Shown piece after piece: positions 22,801 through 32,464 of a DNA stretch of 64,000 bases. The stretch is from Atriophallophorus winterbourni (lineage: Eukaryota; Platyhelminthes; Trematoda; Plagiorchiida; Microphallidae). The notes beneath the pieces were generated by a model. It was not told the DNA's origin and made no database searches. It saw nothing but the letters and a program-made list of their open reading frames with translations. Within the stretch, counting starts at the first letter, position 1, and each line of letters begins with the position of its first letter. Where the stretch lies: positions 1 to 64,000 of the forward strand of contig JACCGJ010014378.1 in the NCBI GenBank assembly GCA_013407085.1. Reading direction: 5' to 3'. The position numbers were made by a program, and so were the translations under genes.

Positions 22801-25655
22801 GTTCGATTGAATGTTTTTGTCTTAAATACGTTTTCACAACGGTTAATAGGAACGCCGCATGTACATAGCCTGACATTTGCTAGGAAAATTGCTGTGTATA
22901 TATTTTCTCAACCATCTTTCTCGCGATGACTGTTACTAGACTTCACGGAAGCTCAGAACCGCATTTCGCTTCCACCGTCTACTGGTTTGTGATACATCAA
23001 CCCATTTTCAAAGGTCGCAAAAAAGCAAGCGACCCATTTCCGATCATCCATCATACTAAACGGATGAGCGAGTGGCAAAATTCTTATTCAGAACTAAACG
23101 CAATGCCTTCTCAAAGTAACTCGGTCATATTTGAGGTGATCACTCTTCAATGAGTCGTCGCTGCTCATTTTGTGAGTTTCGCTAAAGATTCTTCCGGTCC
23201 GATGACCTTGAACGCTTATCGCCCCGTCAAAACGTCACACACGGTCGCACGCGCGCGTTGAGTTCGATCGATGACGCAATCAAAGCGTTATCAAATCGTC
23301 GTCTACCTCCGGTTGCTAAGTCAGGATCCAACCCCAGGCAATATCGCCGGAAATTCCGTGGAAATTTTTACCCACGCCGTGTTGCTCAATGTGAAACATA
23401 AACGAAGGTGACAAAAATTACCGGACGAATTCCTTGAACGAAAGTTTCGTAAAAATGCATTGATGAAGAGACTTTGTGTGACATTGCGTGTTTGTGTGTA
23501 AAGAAGCTACGTTTTTTCGATCGAATTAATGGCCATTCGTCTATACATCCCAAATAAAATGGCGTGAACCATCACGTATCCTTCCTTTTCGGTTCCTTTC
23601 CAAAAACCAGTCAAATAAGTTTACCTCTTATGTCTGATAACATTGAACAGCAATGTTTGCTATGAGGTTAGAGCGCATAAGTAGAATATTAATTATTGCA
23701 TTCGTTCGCTCGCCACTTGAATGTAATAATCTCTTCACACAACGTTGTCCCTCATATGCTGAAGATATTTCAAAAAACGTTTTTCTGAGTAGATCAAATG
23801 GAAATTTGCTATCTGCCTCCATGTTTCTCTTTGAGAGGCGAAGTTGTCGCGGATCGTACACTATTTATCCCCCCGATAGGATGAATCTTTGCGATGAAAG
23901 CAAGACGATTTCTAACCAAGTGAAATAATGCCCCGCTAAGGAATTTACGTATTGTAGTGTGTGCGATCCTGTTGAGCAAATCGCCTCTTATGTAACACTC
24001 ATTTTCATCGGTATAAAAAATAAAATATAGCTTTTAATTCAAGCGCATGCGGATCCTGATCCTACTGTCTCTATCTGATGAGTGCAAATAGCACAAAACC
24101 GGTCGTGGCATGTGATGGTGATGCATGCAAATGAGCATAACTTTTAATTATTTATCGAACAGATGACAATAAACAGTTTTGAAGTCTTTCAACGTGCATG
24201 ACAATGCGTTTTATGCTTTGAGGCCACATATGATCGCTTTCACAGTGCATTTAAAACAGCAACGAAACTTGGCGTTCTGTATTCTTATTATCATTAGCTT
24301 ATTATTATTGTTATTATCCCAAAAGATCTACACAGTTGAAACCATGGCAATCGACCTTTGGTCACTTGCTCTGCGAATAATTTTGCAAGACGTTGTGAAA
24401 TCACGTGACGTTTTACATATCAGTTGGGATGAACTAGTGCACGACTGCTAACTTCGGATGACAATGCTGCTCTAGGCGGTTGTCAATGTGAAAATGCGGA
24501 TTAATCTCGTCGCTGGGATGGCTACATAAGAGATTGTTGCTCCCAAAAAGACGATTTGATCGTGTGAAGCTATTTGGAACATGAAATGAACGTGCACTTG
24601 CGATGTACATTCGTGGTAAATATAGAACGGATGAGGCAAACAGATTAATATTATTATTACTATTGTTATTAATATTATTATTAATAATAATTTAGTTATT
24701 TTCGTGCATCGGAATAAAATACATGATAAGGCAATTCTCAGCTTAAATATTTTTAAGGATGGCGTAATTATAAACTGGGCTCAATCATTTAAAGTGCTTT
24801 ACTATTCCGTTAATGATTGAATTGATGACAAAAATTCCGGAAGAGTTTGAAGCAACTAAAATATGCTTCCGCATACAATAGGGGCAGTGTGGAGATTAAA
24901 TTATCATCATCAACATTAGTACACTAGGAGCGTGTACCGAATGATTAACTACCATACATAGAGAGCAAAAAAGTAAACCTACCTAAATAACTCGTATCTC
25001 TCGAGTCTGCATCTGCGAATGTATTTGGATCTAAGTTCTCCTCCGCAGACATGGTTCTCATTGTGTTCGCCATTGGCGAAGGGTCTGTAGATCTGGCGGG
25101 TTCACGAAAGTGAGAGAAGGGTGTTTCGTAGTTTTCATTTACTGCAGTGTTGCCATATCGGGAAGTTGGGGTTAAAACGGGATTACAAGGGTGATTCAGA
25201 TGTGAGTACGCGGAACTGTGTGCAAACGGTGCAAACATGTTACCACTTTGTGACTGTTCATCAGAAATTCCGTTAAGTGGCACTCCGTGAAAAAATCGAT
25301 TCGACAAGGGTTGATGTCCATTCGGAGTGACAGGATAGAAAGGATCCTTTTCGGGTGTTGAATAAGGAAACGGGGAAAACAAGGAGTCTGCATTGTAGTC
25401 CATGGAGCGTGAGTTTTCGTAATGCCGATTATATGTTTCGGTGGGTGTATTAGTTTCGGTGGTGAGATTCAGGTGCGTAGAATCGCTCATATATCCGTGT
25501 GATAAATGTGGGTCTTGTGGATTCATGTTTACTGTATGTGACGGACTGATATTGGCAGAAGTATAATTCACCAAAGTATGTGAATTCGGAGACATATATC
25601 CATTGTGCGATAAGTGTCGATGATTGCTAGTCGCTTCGTTCAAAATCCCATCCAT
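19176..25655 (-). CDS. Dlx: Distal-less (Dlx) homeobox transcription factor, four exons
   Basis: Spliced gene, join of 25,655-24,983, 21,894-21,671, 20,044-19,931 and 19,847-19,176 (TAA), giving 560 aa. Introns are 3,088, 1,626 and 83 bp, all GT-AG (donors GTAGGT, GTGAGA, GTGAGT), in phases 1, 0 and 0. The homeodomain spans residues 256-315, opens RKPRTIYS, has the recognition helix [11 protein letters not shown] with Trp48, Gln50 and Asn51, and is split between positions 44 and 45. LNRRF, SQYL and GLTQTQV are Distal-less signatures. The protein acts in the nucleus as a DNA-binding regulator of patterning and neural or sensory differentiation in animals. It is longer than most Dlx proteins because the flanks are long, His/Ser/Pro/Gln-rich and low in complexity. 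Positions 10-11 read IW, unlike the usual pair. The start is the first AUG after an in-frame TAG, in context CACCAGATGG. Confidence 0.93.
19931..20044 (-). CDS. Dlx: Dlx exon 3 (recognition helix)
   Basis: It starts at Val45 of the homeodomain after acceptor TTTACAAG and carries [15 protein letters not shown] plus a basic tail. It is only 38 codons long and ends at donor GTGAGT in phase 0. Confidence 0.9.
21671..21894 (-). CDS. Dlx: Dlx exon 2 (homeodomain positions 1-44)
   Basis: The acceptor is TTTTCAG, then AC completes an Asp codon. The exon carries the linker and helices 1, 2 and the start of 3 (RKPRTIYS through GLTQTQ) and ends at donor GTGAGA in phase 0. Confidence 0.92.
24040..24150 (+). 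repeat. Ribozyme-bearing repeat fragment
   Basis: It shares flanks with the copies at 2.13 and 29.24 kb: GGATCCTGATCCTACTGTC before the core and GTGATG...ATGCATGCAAAT after it. This defines a subfamily distinct from the 27.3/52.0 kb type. It lies within the first Dlx intron in antisense orientation. Confidence 0.55.
24068..24112 (+). ncRNA. Hammerhead ribozyme motif, antisense in Dlx intron 1
   Basis: CTGATGA (24,075-24,081), 4-bp stem II GTGC/GCAC with a short A-rich loop, AAAAC (canonical GAAAC with one change), then CGGTC with expected cleavage after 24,104. Stem I pairs CTAT with GTGG using two G-U pairs. Stem III is the palindrome ACCGGT, allowing a minimal or dimeric form. The core resembles the schistosome Sm-alpha ribozyme in stem II layout. 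The A for G12 probably reduces activity. Confidence 0.7.
24983..25655 (-). CDS. Dlx: Dlx exon 1 (residues 1-224 and first base of 225)
   Basis: The N-terminal region has no folded domain, is rich in His, Ser, Asn, Thr and Pro, and includes repeated GYMS motifs (residues 19 and 54 region) and an [10 protein letters not shown] stretch, as expected for an activation region. The donor after TTTAG is GTAGGT, phase 1; the split codon is completed by AC at the start of exon 2. Confidence 0.88.
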
Positions 25656-25798
25656 CTGGTGCGCTATTGCTAGATCTTGGTGCTAACGTCCGCACTTCCA
25701 CACAAAATGGGCCAACCGATCGCATTTCGAACATTTTGTTGAAAATTGCACCAATCCCAAACCCAGAAAGTGTGATGTCAAACGAACCGATACACTGA

Positions 25799-25844
25799 CC
25801 AATCAGCTTGTTGCATCATGCGTACTTTGCTTCGTTCTGATTGG
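25799..25844 (-). promoter_or_regulatory. Inverted pair of CCAAT boxes upstream of Dlx
   Basis: CCAATCAG at 25,799-25,806 (plus orientation) and its inverse CTGATTGG at 25,837-25,844 lie 145-190 bp upstream of the Dlx start codon. The 8-bp boxes are perfect inverted copies. They match the NF-Y type consensus and are plausible promoter elements; use is inference. Confidence 0.45.
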
Positions 25845-25859
25845 TTGATGTGATTTAAC

Positions 25860-27285
25860 CGTTCGGGTGAGGACAAATGGAGGGGCGTGCGGTGTTAAGG
25901 TGACCGACTCGGTCAAGTGAAAGACTATCGTGGTTACACGCTCCTAGTTACCTTGGTAATAAAACTACGGGCACGAGCACGTCATGTTTGGGTCATTACC
26001 ACTCACATGAATTTTCTAACGCTGAACTGAAACAAAAAATCCAAAGGACATTTTCTGATTTAGACATGTAAACATTTTTGAACCACACAAGAAAGCAGAT
26101 GGCCTACATGAAATGACCGAGATTGCACGTTGTCACTTTGTACATTGACTAAAGTTTGATAAATTAATCAAATGTTATACTCGCATGGCTTTTCCATTTC
26201 ATCTTGTAATTTCTGGCTGTTATATTAGTCAACTATGAGATTTAGGTATAGCTTGAATCTTTAAAATACTTTTATTCTAGTACTAGAAGCATTTTCACTT
26301 CTGGGTTTGTGTAATCCTAACTTTTACGTGAACTAACCTTTTTAAATGACTCGAAATACTCTCAAACAGGATACCAACTTCCCAAAGAAGTTTGTTGCGC
26401 TTGTATGCCACTGTTGGAAGAAGAAAGGATACGTTTTTCTAAGTTCGGTGTTACTGTGCCGCTAATTACGACTGCTGTTATCTCACTATAGGTTAACAAG
26501 GATAAAATTGCACCGATGTGGAAAATAAGAACCATGTGAGGAATTGCATCGATAGTTTTTACACATTTGTTTCTATTGTTTCTAATCATTCATATTAAAT
26601 ATCGATATTGTATGACCATCTGGAGTCGCAAAGTATATAATTGATATTTTCATGTCCACTTGCGAAAAACGATGTGTGATTAGATCGAAAAACAAATTTA
26701 GAGCACGCTCCAGCATCGCAAACCCATTCCATTTCGCTAAAGATATAAGCTACGGCTGCCCGATTTCTCGGTTTATGTGTTGGCAATAAACCGTCACCAA
26801 AGGAAAAAGCGTTTATTTCACCTTTGTTTGAAATGCAGTTGTATGTTTTCACTGCAAAAAACAAGCCACGTGTGTAAATGCATAGATACACATTGTCGCT
26901 ATTCCACGTTTCTTTCTATTTTACACTTTATCATTTTGCTAAACGACATCTGTTTCCTCGTGTTTGTCATTGTATAATTTCTAGCAAATTAAATCGCACA
27001 TCATACGAATGTCACCATCTTCGAATTAAGCAACTTCCCTTATCCCAATCTTTGTTCGCAATTAATTCAAAACTCTTTCGTTTACTTTAACACATGAAAT
27101 TATGCTTACTCACGTTCACAACCTATCCATCATCCAATGGCTTCAGTCTTAAAAATTTACCGCACAGTTTGCAAACGATATTTCATCAAAAACACAATGA
27201 CTCAACCTCGAATTCAGATTCATGTAACGAATATATGAAAAGCACTTACTGACGATCGTTTTGAGTATGCGGGAAGTTGCGTTTG
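25860..27285. other. Region upstream of Dlx, no further gene recognised
   Basis: AT-rich with short frames only. Regulatory DNA of Dlx is likely here but no element can be named beyond the CCAAT pair. Confidence 0.35.
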
Positions 27286-27289
27286 GTAA

Positions 27290-27700
27290 ACAAAGTTAAA
27301 CTTTTATGCCACTGTTGAATAATGTTCTTACAAAGAACCATAATGTTCAAATACAGAATCACAAAGTGATTACTGGCCAAGCGCTGGAGATGTTTATACA
27401 AGACCAAAGTAATGTGTTGCTCACATCCCCATCCCTTACACTCCACTACCGGTTTCTGGCTGTTTGCCGTCATCAGGTGGAGACAGTAAGATCAGCTTCA
27501 ATGAGCCTTGAAACAGCAGTACAGTGGTAAACAAACTCATACATGTATGTCATTGTTATATAGGGTTATTACAAAGAAACATGATTTTGAAATACAGAAT
27601 TACCAAGTGATTCCTGGCCAAAAACTTGAGGCGCCGATCTATTGTGGTGCTCACATCCTTTTTACTTACACACTTGTAAACATCCCACAAAACAGTGGCA
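27290..27700 (-). repeat. Tandem (dimeric) ribozyme repeat, retrozyme-like
   Basis: Two copies of the body lie head to tail with a hammerhead between them. The landmark ACAGAAT occurs at 27,353 and 27,594, giving a monomer of about 241 bp, and GCTCACATCC flanks recur near 27,420 and 27,650. The order body-ribozyme-body, small monomer, type I fold and lack of coding capacity match animal retrozymes, which spread as circular RNAs copied by a helper RT. The second ribozyme expected near 27,675 is lost. A broken inverted piece of the same family follows at about 27,710-27,830. Confidence 0.65.
27441..27482 (-). ncRNA. Type I hammerhead ribozyme, best preserved copy
   Basis: Minus strand: 6-bp perfect stem I (CTCCAC with GTGGAG), CTGATGA, stem II with GGC/GCC and AAACA loop, GAAAC, palindromic ACCGGT stem III, cleavage expected after UA at the start of GTGGAG. 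All core bases are canonical except a C-A apposition at the first stem II pair. Natural stem III of this size works poorly as a monomer but can form a double hammerhead between two copies. Confidence 0.75.
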
Positions 27701-28239
27701 TGCCAATTTAACTTTGTTTAGTACTTTCCCGCTGCTTCAAGGCTCACTGAACACAATCTTGCTATCTGCACCTGTTGTGGTGTCTAAGAGAAGGGGATGT
27801 GAGCACCACAAAATAAAGTTGCGCTTGGCTTTTAACATAAAATCGCTTGATACGTAGCTGTAATAGAATCTTAATATTCTTATATAATGGTATATATTCG
27901 CAATCGTGACAAGAATGCTGAGCTTACTTTTCCGATTTAATATTCATCTGGCAACTAATGTTTAGAATATGACTCATGCGATGTGGGTTTTTTGAGTTAG
28001 ACGAATTAACAACCTGCTTGCTGACTCGCCGGAAATTACGTTTAAACATTAAGCTTGAACAGCAGATAGGTCATACTCCGTTACAGTCTTTTTTTAAATA
28101 TTTTCATTCTTTTGATACTCGTGCAGCTGTTACATCAATTTGAATTGAATTCAGTTAGCAAAAGAGATAATAACGTTCAGTGGCACATTTCAGAACCGGA
28201 TCCAGCTTTGAAAGTCCCTATTGTTCTGCTCAGTTTATT

Positions 28240-28780
28240 GTGACTTGTACAAACTTCCGTTACATATTCGATGAACGTTATTTAATCGGTATCTGAATGC
28301 AAAATATGATACAAGGTTAGCTTGTGTCAATACATATCGACCAATTTGGGTATCAGTTCTAATGGAACCGCACAAAAATATCAGCCAAAAGAAACGGTCG
28401 ACATGCATGGGAATTCCTTGAAGCGTGGCACTCAACAACTAACTCAATTAAGTAGCATCTCCAATTGGCTGCAACATATGGACCAATGTGAAACACTTAC
28501 AGAGGAGGCATAACATGAACTCGACCAAGCAGCGCGATTAATGGTGAACGGACAGACCAACCGTATAAGAACCGAAAAATCCCAACTACGAGACGCTTCT
28601 AAAGAAGTTTTGCTGATGATGTCATCTAGCCTGATGACGAAACGTCCAACAACAACTACGCAAGCTCTGCGAACACAAGTTAAACACCATCCACACCCTG
28701 AGCCACGAATATTTTCCTCTATCACTGAATGGCTTGTTTCACATATCGAATGGTTTAAATACCATTACATCAGCTCATAA
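28240..28780 (+). pseudogene. Penelope-like element C-terminal remnant and tail
   Basis: The frame contains AWEFLEAWHST (28,405-28,437). This is the conserved block near the C-terminus of Penelope-like element proteins, after the GIY-YIG endonuclease, usually followed by an NRHIDL-like motif that is decayed here. Stops and shifts break the rest. About 180 bp downstream lies the hammerhead-like box. The fragment lacks the RT domain. It may be related to the GIY-YIG remnant on the other strand at 32.2 kb. Confidence 0.6.
28605..28655 (+). ncRNA. Hammerhead-like motif in Penelope tail
   Basis: CTGATGA (28,613-28,619), one unpaired base, a 6-bp stem II (GTCATC/GATGAC), GAAAC (28,639-28,643), then GTC. 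Stem III would be the palindrome ACGT with no loop, so only a dimeric fold is plausible. Penelope-like elements are known to carry minimal hammerheads, and the position behind the coding remnant fits. The same box occurs at 2,658-2,691. Confidence 0.5.
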
Positions 28781-29214
28781 GTTGCATGCGAATCAAACTG
28801 CAAACCCCAAAACGTATGGGCCCGAAAATTCTCTTTCTCTTTAGTCTAATGAAGCCCCAGGGGATATGAAATGATCCTACGGGGTGAAACTTGGTCGCAC
28901 AATAACAGATACCGAGCAACTCATAAGTTTGGTCTCATCATTTTCGCTCAACCCACTACCTCACTCATTGGATATGGTACCTACAGATTAAACGTTAAAT
29001 TCAAATGAGTCCAAATAGCAAGGTTGTTAAAAACCGAAAAACATTGCACCGTCGATCTGTTTTTCTCCTGATTAAACTTCATGTTTAGAGATCAACGTTT
29101 CACTGTCCGTATTTCTGACTCGTTGAGGTGCCTTGTTTAAGTGTGCTCCAATTTGGCCAATGAATAGAATGGTTCGATATGTAACGGAAAATTAGATGTC
29201 TTTCAAAGCTTGCC

Positions 29215-29310
29215 AATCCTGGTCGTACTGCCCCTGCCAAATGAGTTCAAACTGTACGAAACCAGTCGTGGGGTGTGTGTGATGTCAATGCATGCAAATT
29301 TGCATCTTCA
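29215..29310 (+). ncRNA. Degenerate hammerhead repeat
   Basis: Core CAAATGA (mutated CTGATGA) at 29,238-29,244, imperfect stem II, intact GAAAC at 29,258-29,262, CAGTC, then GTGGGG. The flank GATGTCAATGCATGCAAAT matches the copy in Dlx intron 1. Three core changes make cleavage unlikely. Confidence 0.55.
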
Positions 29311-29319
29311 GATGTCCTT

Positions 29320-31325
29320 GATTCTAGTTACCGACCTGAACTAGTAGTGATATCTGGTCTGAAACACTAGAGAAAATGTCACTAATTATGCCACATACTA
29401 CCATTATGGCTTTCAACGACCCCCTTAACGTTACCAGAAATATCAATGTTTTATTTATTATTGTGTCCTATTCGCTTGGTAATTAAGCATCAATCGACAG
29501 CTTTGGTGCCATGCTATCATCGTGCTCAAAGCCAAGCCGGACTTATGTTTGAATAACCAGCAAACTACAGATAACACAGATCTGACTACTCCAATCACAC
29601 TTGACATTAGATTCAAAGTGGCCCATCGTTCGTCAATCATTCCGTTGTGTGTTCAACGTTCACCTTCTCAATCATTCGCATTAGAATTCACACTGGGTGT
29701 TTAGTGTAATGTCCAAGGTTTCACTATTGGAAACCATTAGATAGCATATCGTACCGGCATCACCGGTTGAATGCAAGCAGTATGAAGGCGGTCACCAATG
29801 TCCCAATTTTACAATTCCGCATTTCAAACACAAGACCGCTGTGGGGCAGTCATGTTGATGAAACCGAACCTTTTGGTCCAAGCAGTGCATGTAGGGGAAT
29901 GATATATTTAACCCAATCTGTGCACTGAATTTTAAGCTTGGATTTGTGAGTAATCGTTGGGGAGTGCCGCCAATTTCCTTTCATCGTGATTTTACTCGAT
30001 TAAAATAGTTACTCATAAAGTGTATACCGCAAGAAACGAAGTGCATCCAAAGAGCAAATTGAGGCAATAGCCATCAAATCACTCGATTGAACCTGTGTTA
30101 CAATAAGATCTGCTCTTGAGCTTACATTATCTTGGCCAACATCAACACCTACTGAAATACTATAAGTAATATCACGTGTATTGATCAGATACATTTTGGC
30201 TAAAATTCCCATTTTCAAACAAAACACGTTCGATATTTCACATCAAGCTCGACAATACAAGAGTAATAAAATAAGAATGGATCTGAACAACATCAACATT
30301 AGTCGTACGACGCGGAATCTTGCAAAACCAATATTTGAACATCACCCAAGTTTGCTAAACAATTGTTTTTTGAGAAGGTGTATAGTTCCATTCTCGGTCA
30401 TCTGATTAACACAGGACGCCGAGGAAAACCCGAGGAGACGTTCTTAAGAGTCTACAAGGATTCTCATATGTCAAGAAGACTCGGTTGAAACATATTGCTG
30501 ACGGCTGAGGTGATTGCGATCAAACTGTTTATGACAAACTTAACTGTCCAAAAACGATTAGTTCCTGATGTCTGATTGTATTGGCCAACGTCTATATCAA
30601 CTTAAACATTTTAACCAGGAACACATGATGTTGAATTTTGCTCAATGGTTGATGTTAATCACATCCATTTCCATCTACTAACTCTTGTATTGTACAACTT
30701 GATTTTAAAAGGAAATCTTTCGCTATATTCAAGATAACATTTGATTTCTTCGGTGCATCTATTGCGGCGCTTCGAATTGAAATGGCGAAAAGAGACTCAT
30801 TCACTTCAATCAAATGTTTGTTCACAAAGCGGAGCGATTTAGTCAATTTACTTAAAGCAGTTCGTAGTATTGGTCTTAACACACGCATACGTTCAACGTG
30901 TACACATGTAATTAAAACGAATTAGTGTGCACAATGTCACATGTGACGTTAAAATCTACCGCTTCGAGGAAGGTGTACAGTCAAGGCGTAATGAGTTAAC
31001 GCAGCCGAAACTTGTTGTGAAGTACGAGTGATTAAAGAGTCTGCAAATATGGATATCTTTCAAACATGCGTTTTGCAGCGTGGGCTTTGCGTGTTCCCGC
31101 GATTGAACAGGTTGCTCACGTGAATATTTTCGAAAAATGGCTTCCATGTTTAAGCTTTATCTAGCATTCATCCATTGTTCACGGGTGCGCGGAAAATAGT
31201 TGCATTGCTTTTCTTCTGACAACCCGAAAATTGAACCTATATATTTAGCACCATAAAAGCTTTGAACCAATGCATCAAAGTAAACTAGATATCTTTACCC
31301 CATTCAACCAGCTGAAAACAATTTC
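29320..31325. other. No recognisable gene
   Basis: AT-rich with short frames on both strands (longest about 77 codons). Nothing recognised. Confidence 0.35.
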
Positions 31326-31329
31326 TGCC

Positions 31330-31487
31330 CTATGTATTTTTACCTCATTCCTGAACTGATCAGTAAGCAAACAAATCCCGTTTTTACTACCTATGTTATC
31401 CGTAATTCCCATATAATTCTGTAGTTTTTGTAAAGCTATGTGCTTTTTGGACCATTAAATTGAATTGAATTGAATTGAATTAAACAA
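31330..31487 (+). mobile_element. 3' end of a CR1-like element with pentamer tail
   Basis: The stretch GTAAAGCTATGTGCTTTTTG followed by ACCATTAAATTG and four to five TTGAA pentamers (31,457-31,487) matches the 3' UTR end of element B (GTGAAGCTATGTGCTTTTG, ACCATAAATTCTTG). Only the last ~150 bp are present, a typical severe 5' truncation. Confidence 0.6.
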
Positions 31488-32194
31488 ACCGAACATTTAT
31501 GGCTTATGGTTGGCAGATATTGGATTCGATTCGGCAATTCAAGTCATGTATCGAAGCCCCGAAATGTAACACTATTAATCAGAAAAAGAAGAAGATAAAA
31601 AAGTAGATTACTCCAAAACACAAAACCATTACAGTGACCGCATTTTACACTTCATGGCCATTGTTAGCCAACTGCTTCAACATAGCAATCCCATCCAGTG
31701 CAAATGATTCTATAAAGCACAAAGCACACCATAACGTGAACTAAAAGTACGGTGATTGCTTTTTTGTTCGTTCGACACATCATTTGTTTATCGGGGCGAC
31801 TTTGTTTCTCATCGAACACCGAGCGAAATCTACGTTTCAGTTGCTTGGTTTCTGATTCCGTTGTTGATTTCTATTCAAGTCAAATTTGACAGATAGACGA
31901 CCAGCATGATGTGATATGATTTGATTCGCAGCGTTGCTTAATCCAACGAGGACATTTCGGCAATGCACGCAGACAAATCGTTAATCTGTCAAAATAGTGG
32001 AAAGAAATTTGTATTCATTTTAGTTCGCATTAGTGCTGAATGCCAGAGTGTGAAAATATCTCACATATCCATCGGGATTACTTGCATTATCAAGGTGGAG
32101 CACTTCCGCACGTAGACGATCGCCGTATGCCGTATTACCGCTACGGTGTCTAAATCAACGCTGTCGCACGTACCTAAAACATTCCCGGTTAATG

Positions 32195-32460
32195 AGGGAT
32201 ATTCGCACTCATCCCAGGAATTCCATTTAGGACTAGTTTGATTCTGGTATGAAGTCCTTTAGATGTCTGCCCTATGTAAACAACGAGTTTGATTAGATAG
32301 ATGTCATTCACGTCTCTTGATAAAGCTGTGCCACAGCAGAACGGAGAGATGTACCCTTTTATACATCACTCGTATGGGAGGCGATTCAAGATTCTATGTA
32401 TTGCCCATAATGTGTCCCTGACATATAGTATTCAATCCGTACCCCATCAATTTTTCTCTG
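32195..32460 (-). pseudogene. Penelope-like element GIY-YIG endonuclease remnant
   Basis: On the minus strand a broken frame reads RILNRLPYE, then a shifted block, then LSRDVNDIYLIKLVVYIGQ followed by TSKGLHTRIK. This follows the order linker, ...IY...YIG, then Arg helix of the GIY-YIG nuclease that Penelope-like elements carry after the RT. A TGA after PYE and stops after the Arg helix inactivate it. The overlapping plus-strand frame at 32,301-32,519 is a shadow. Confidence 0.65.
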
Positions 32461-32464
32461 ATGT

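Noticed and set aside
24640..24700. ATT/TTA-rich tandem stretch
   Set aside because: Ordinary AT microsatellite in an intron; no regulatory pattern seen.
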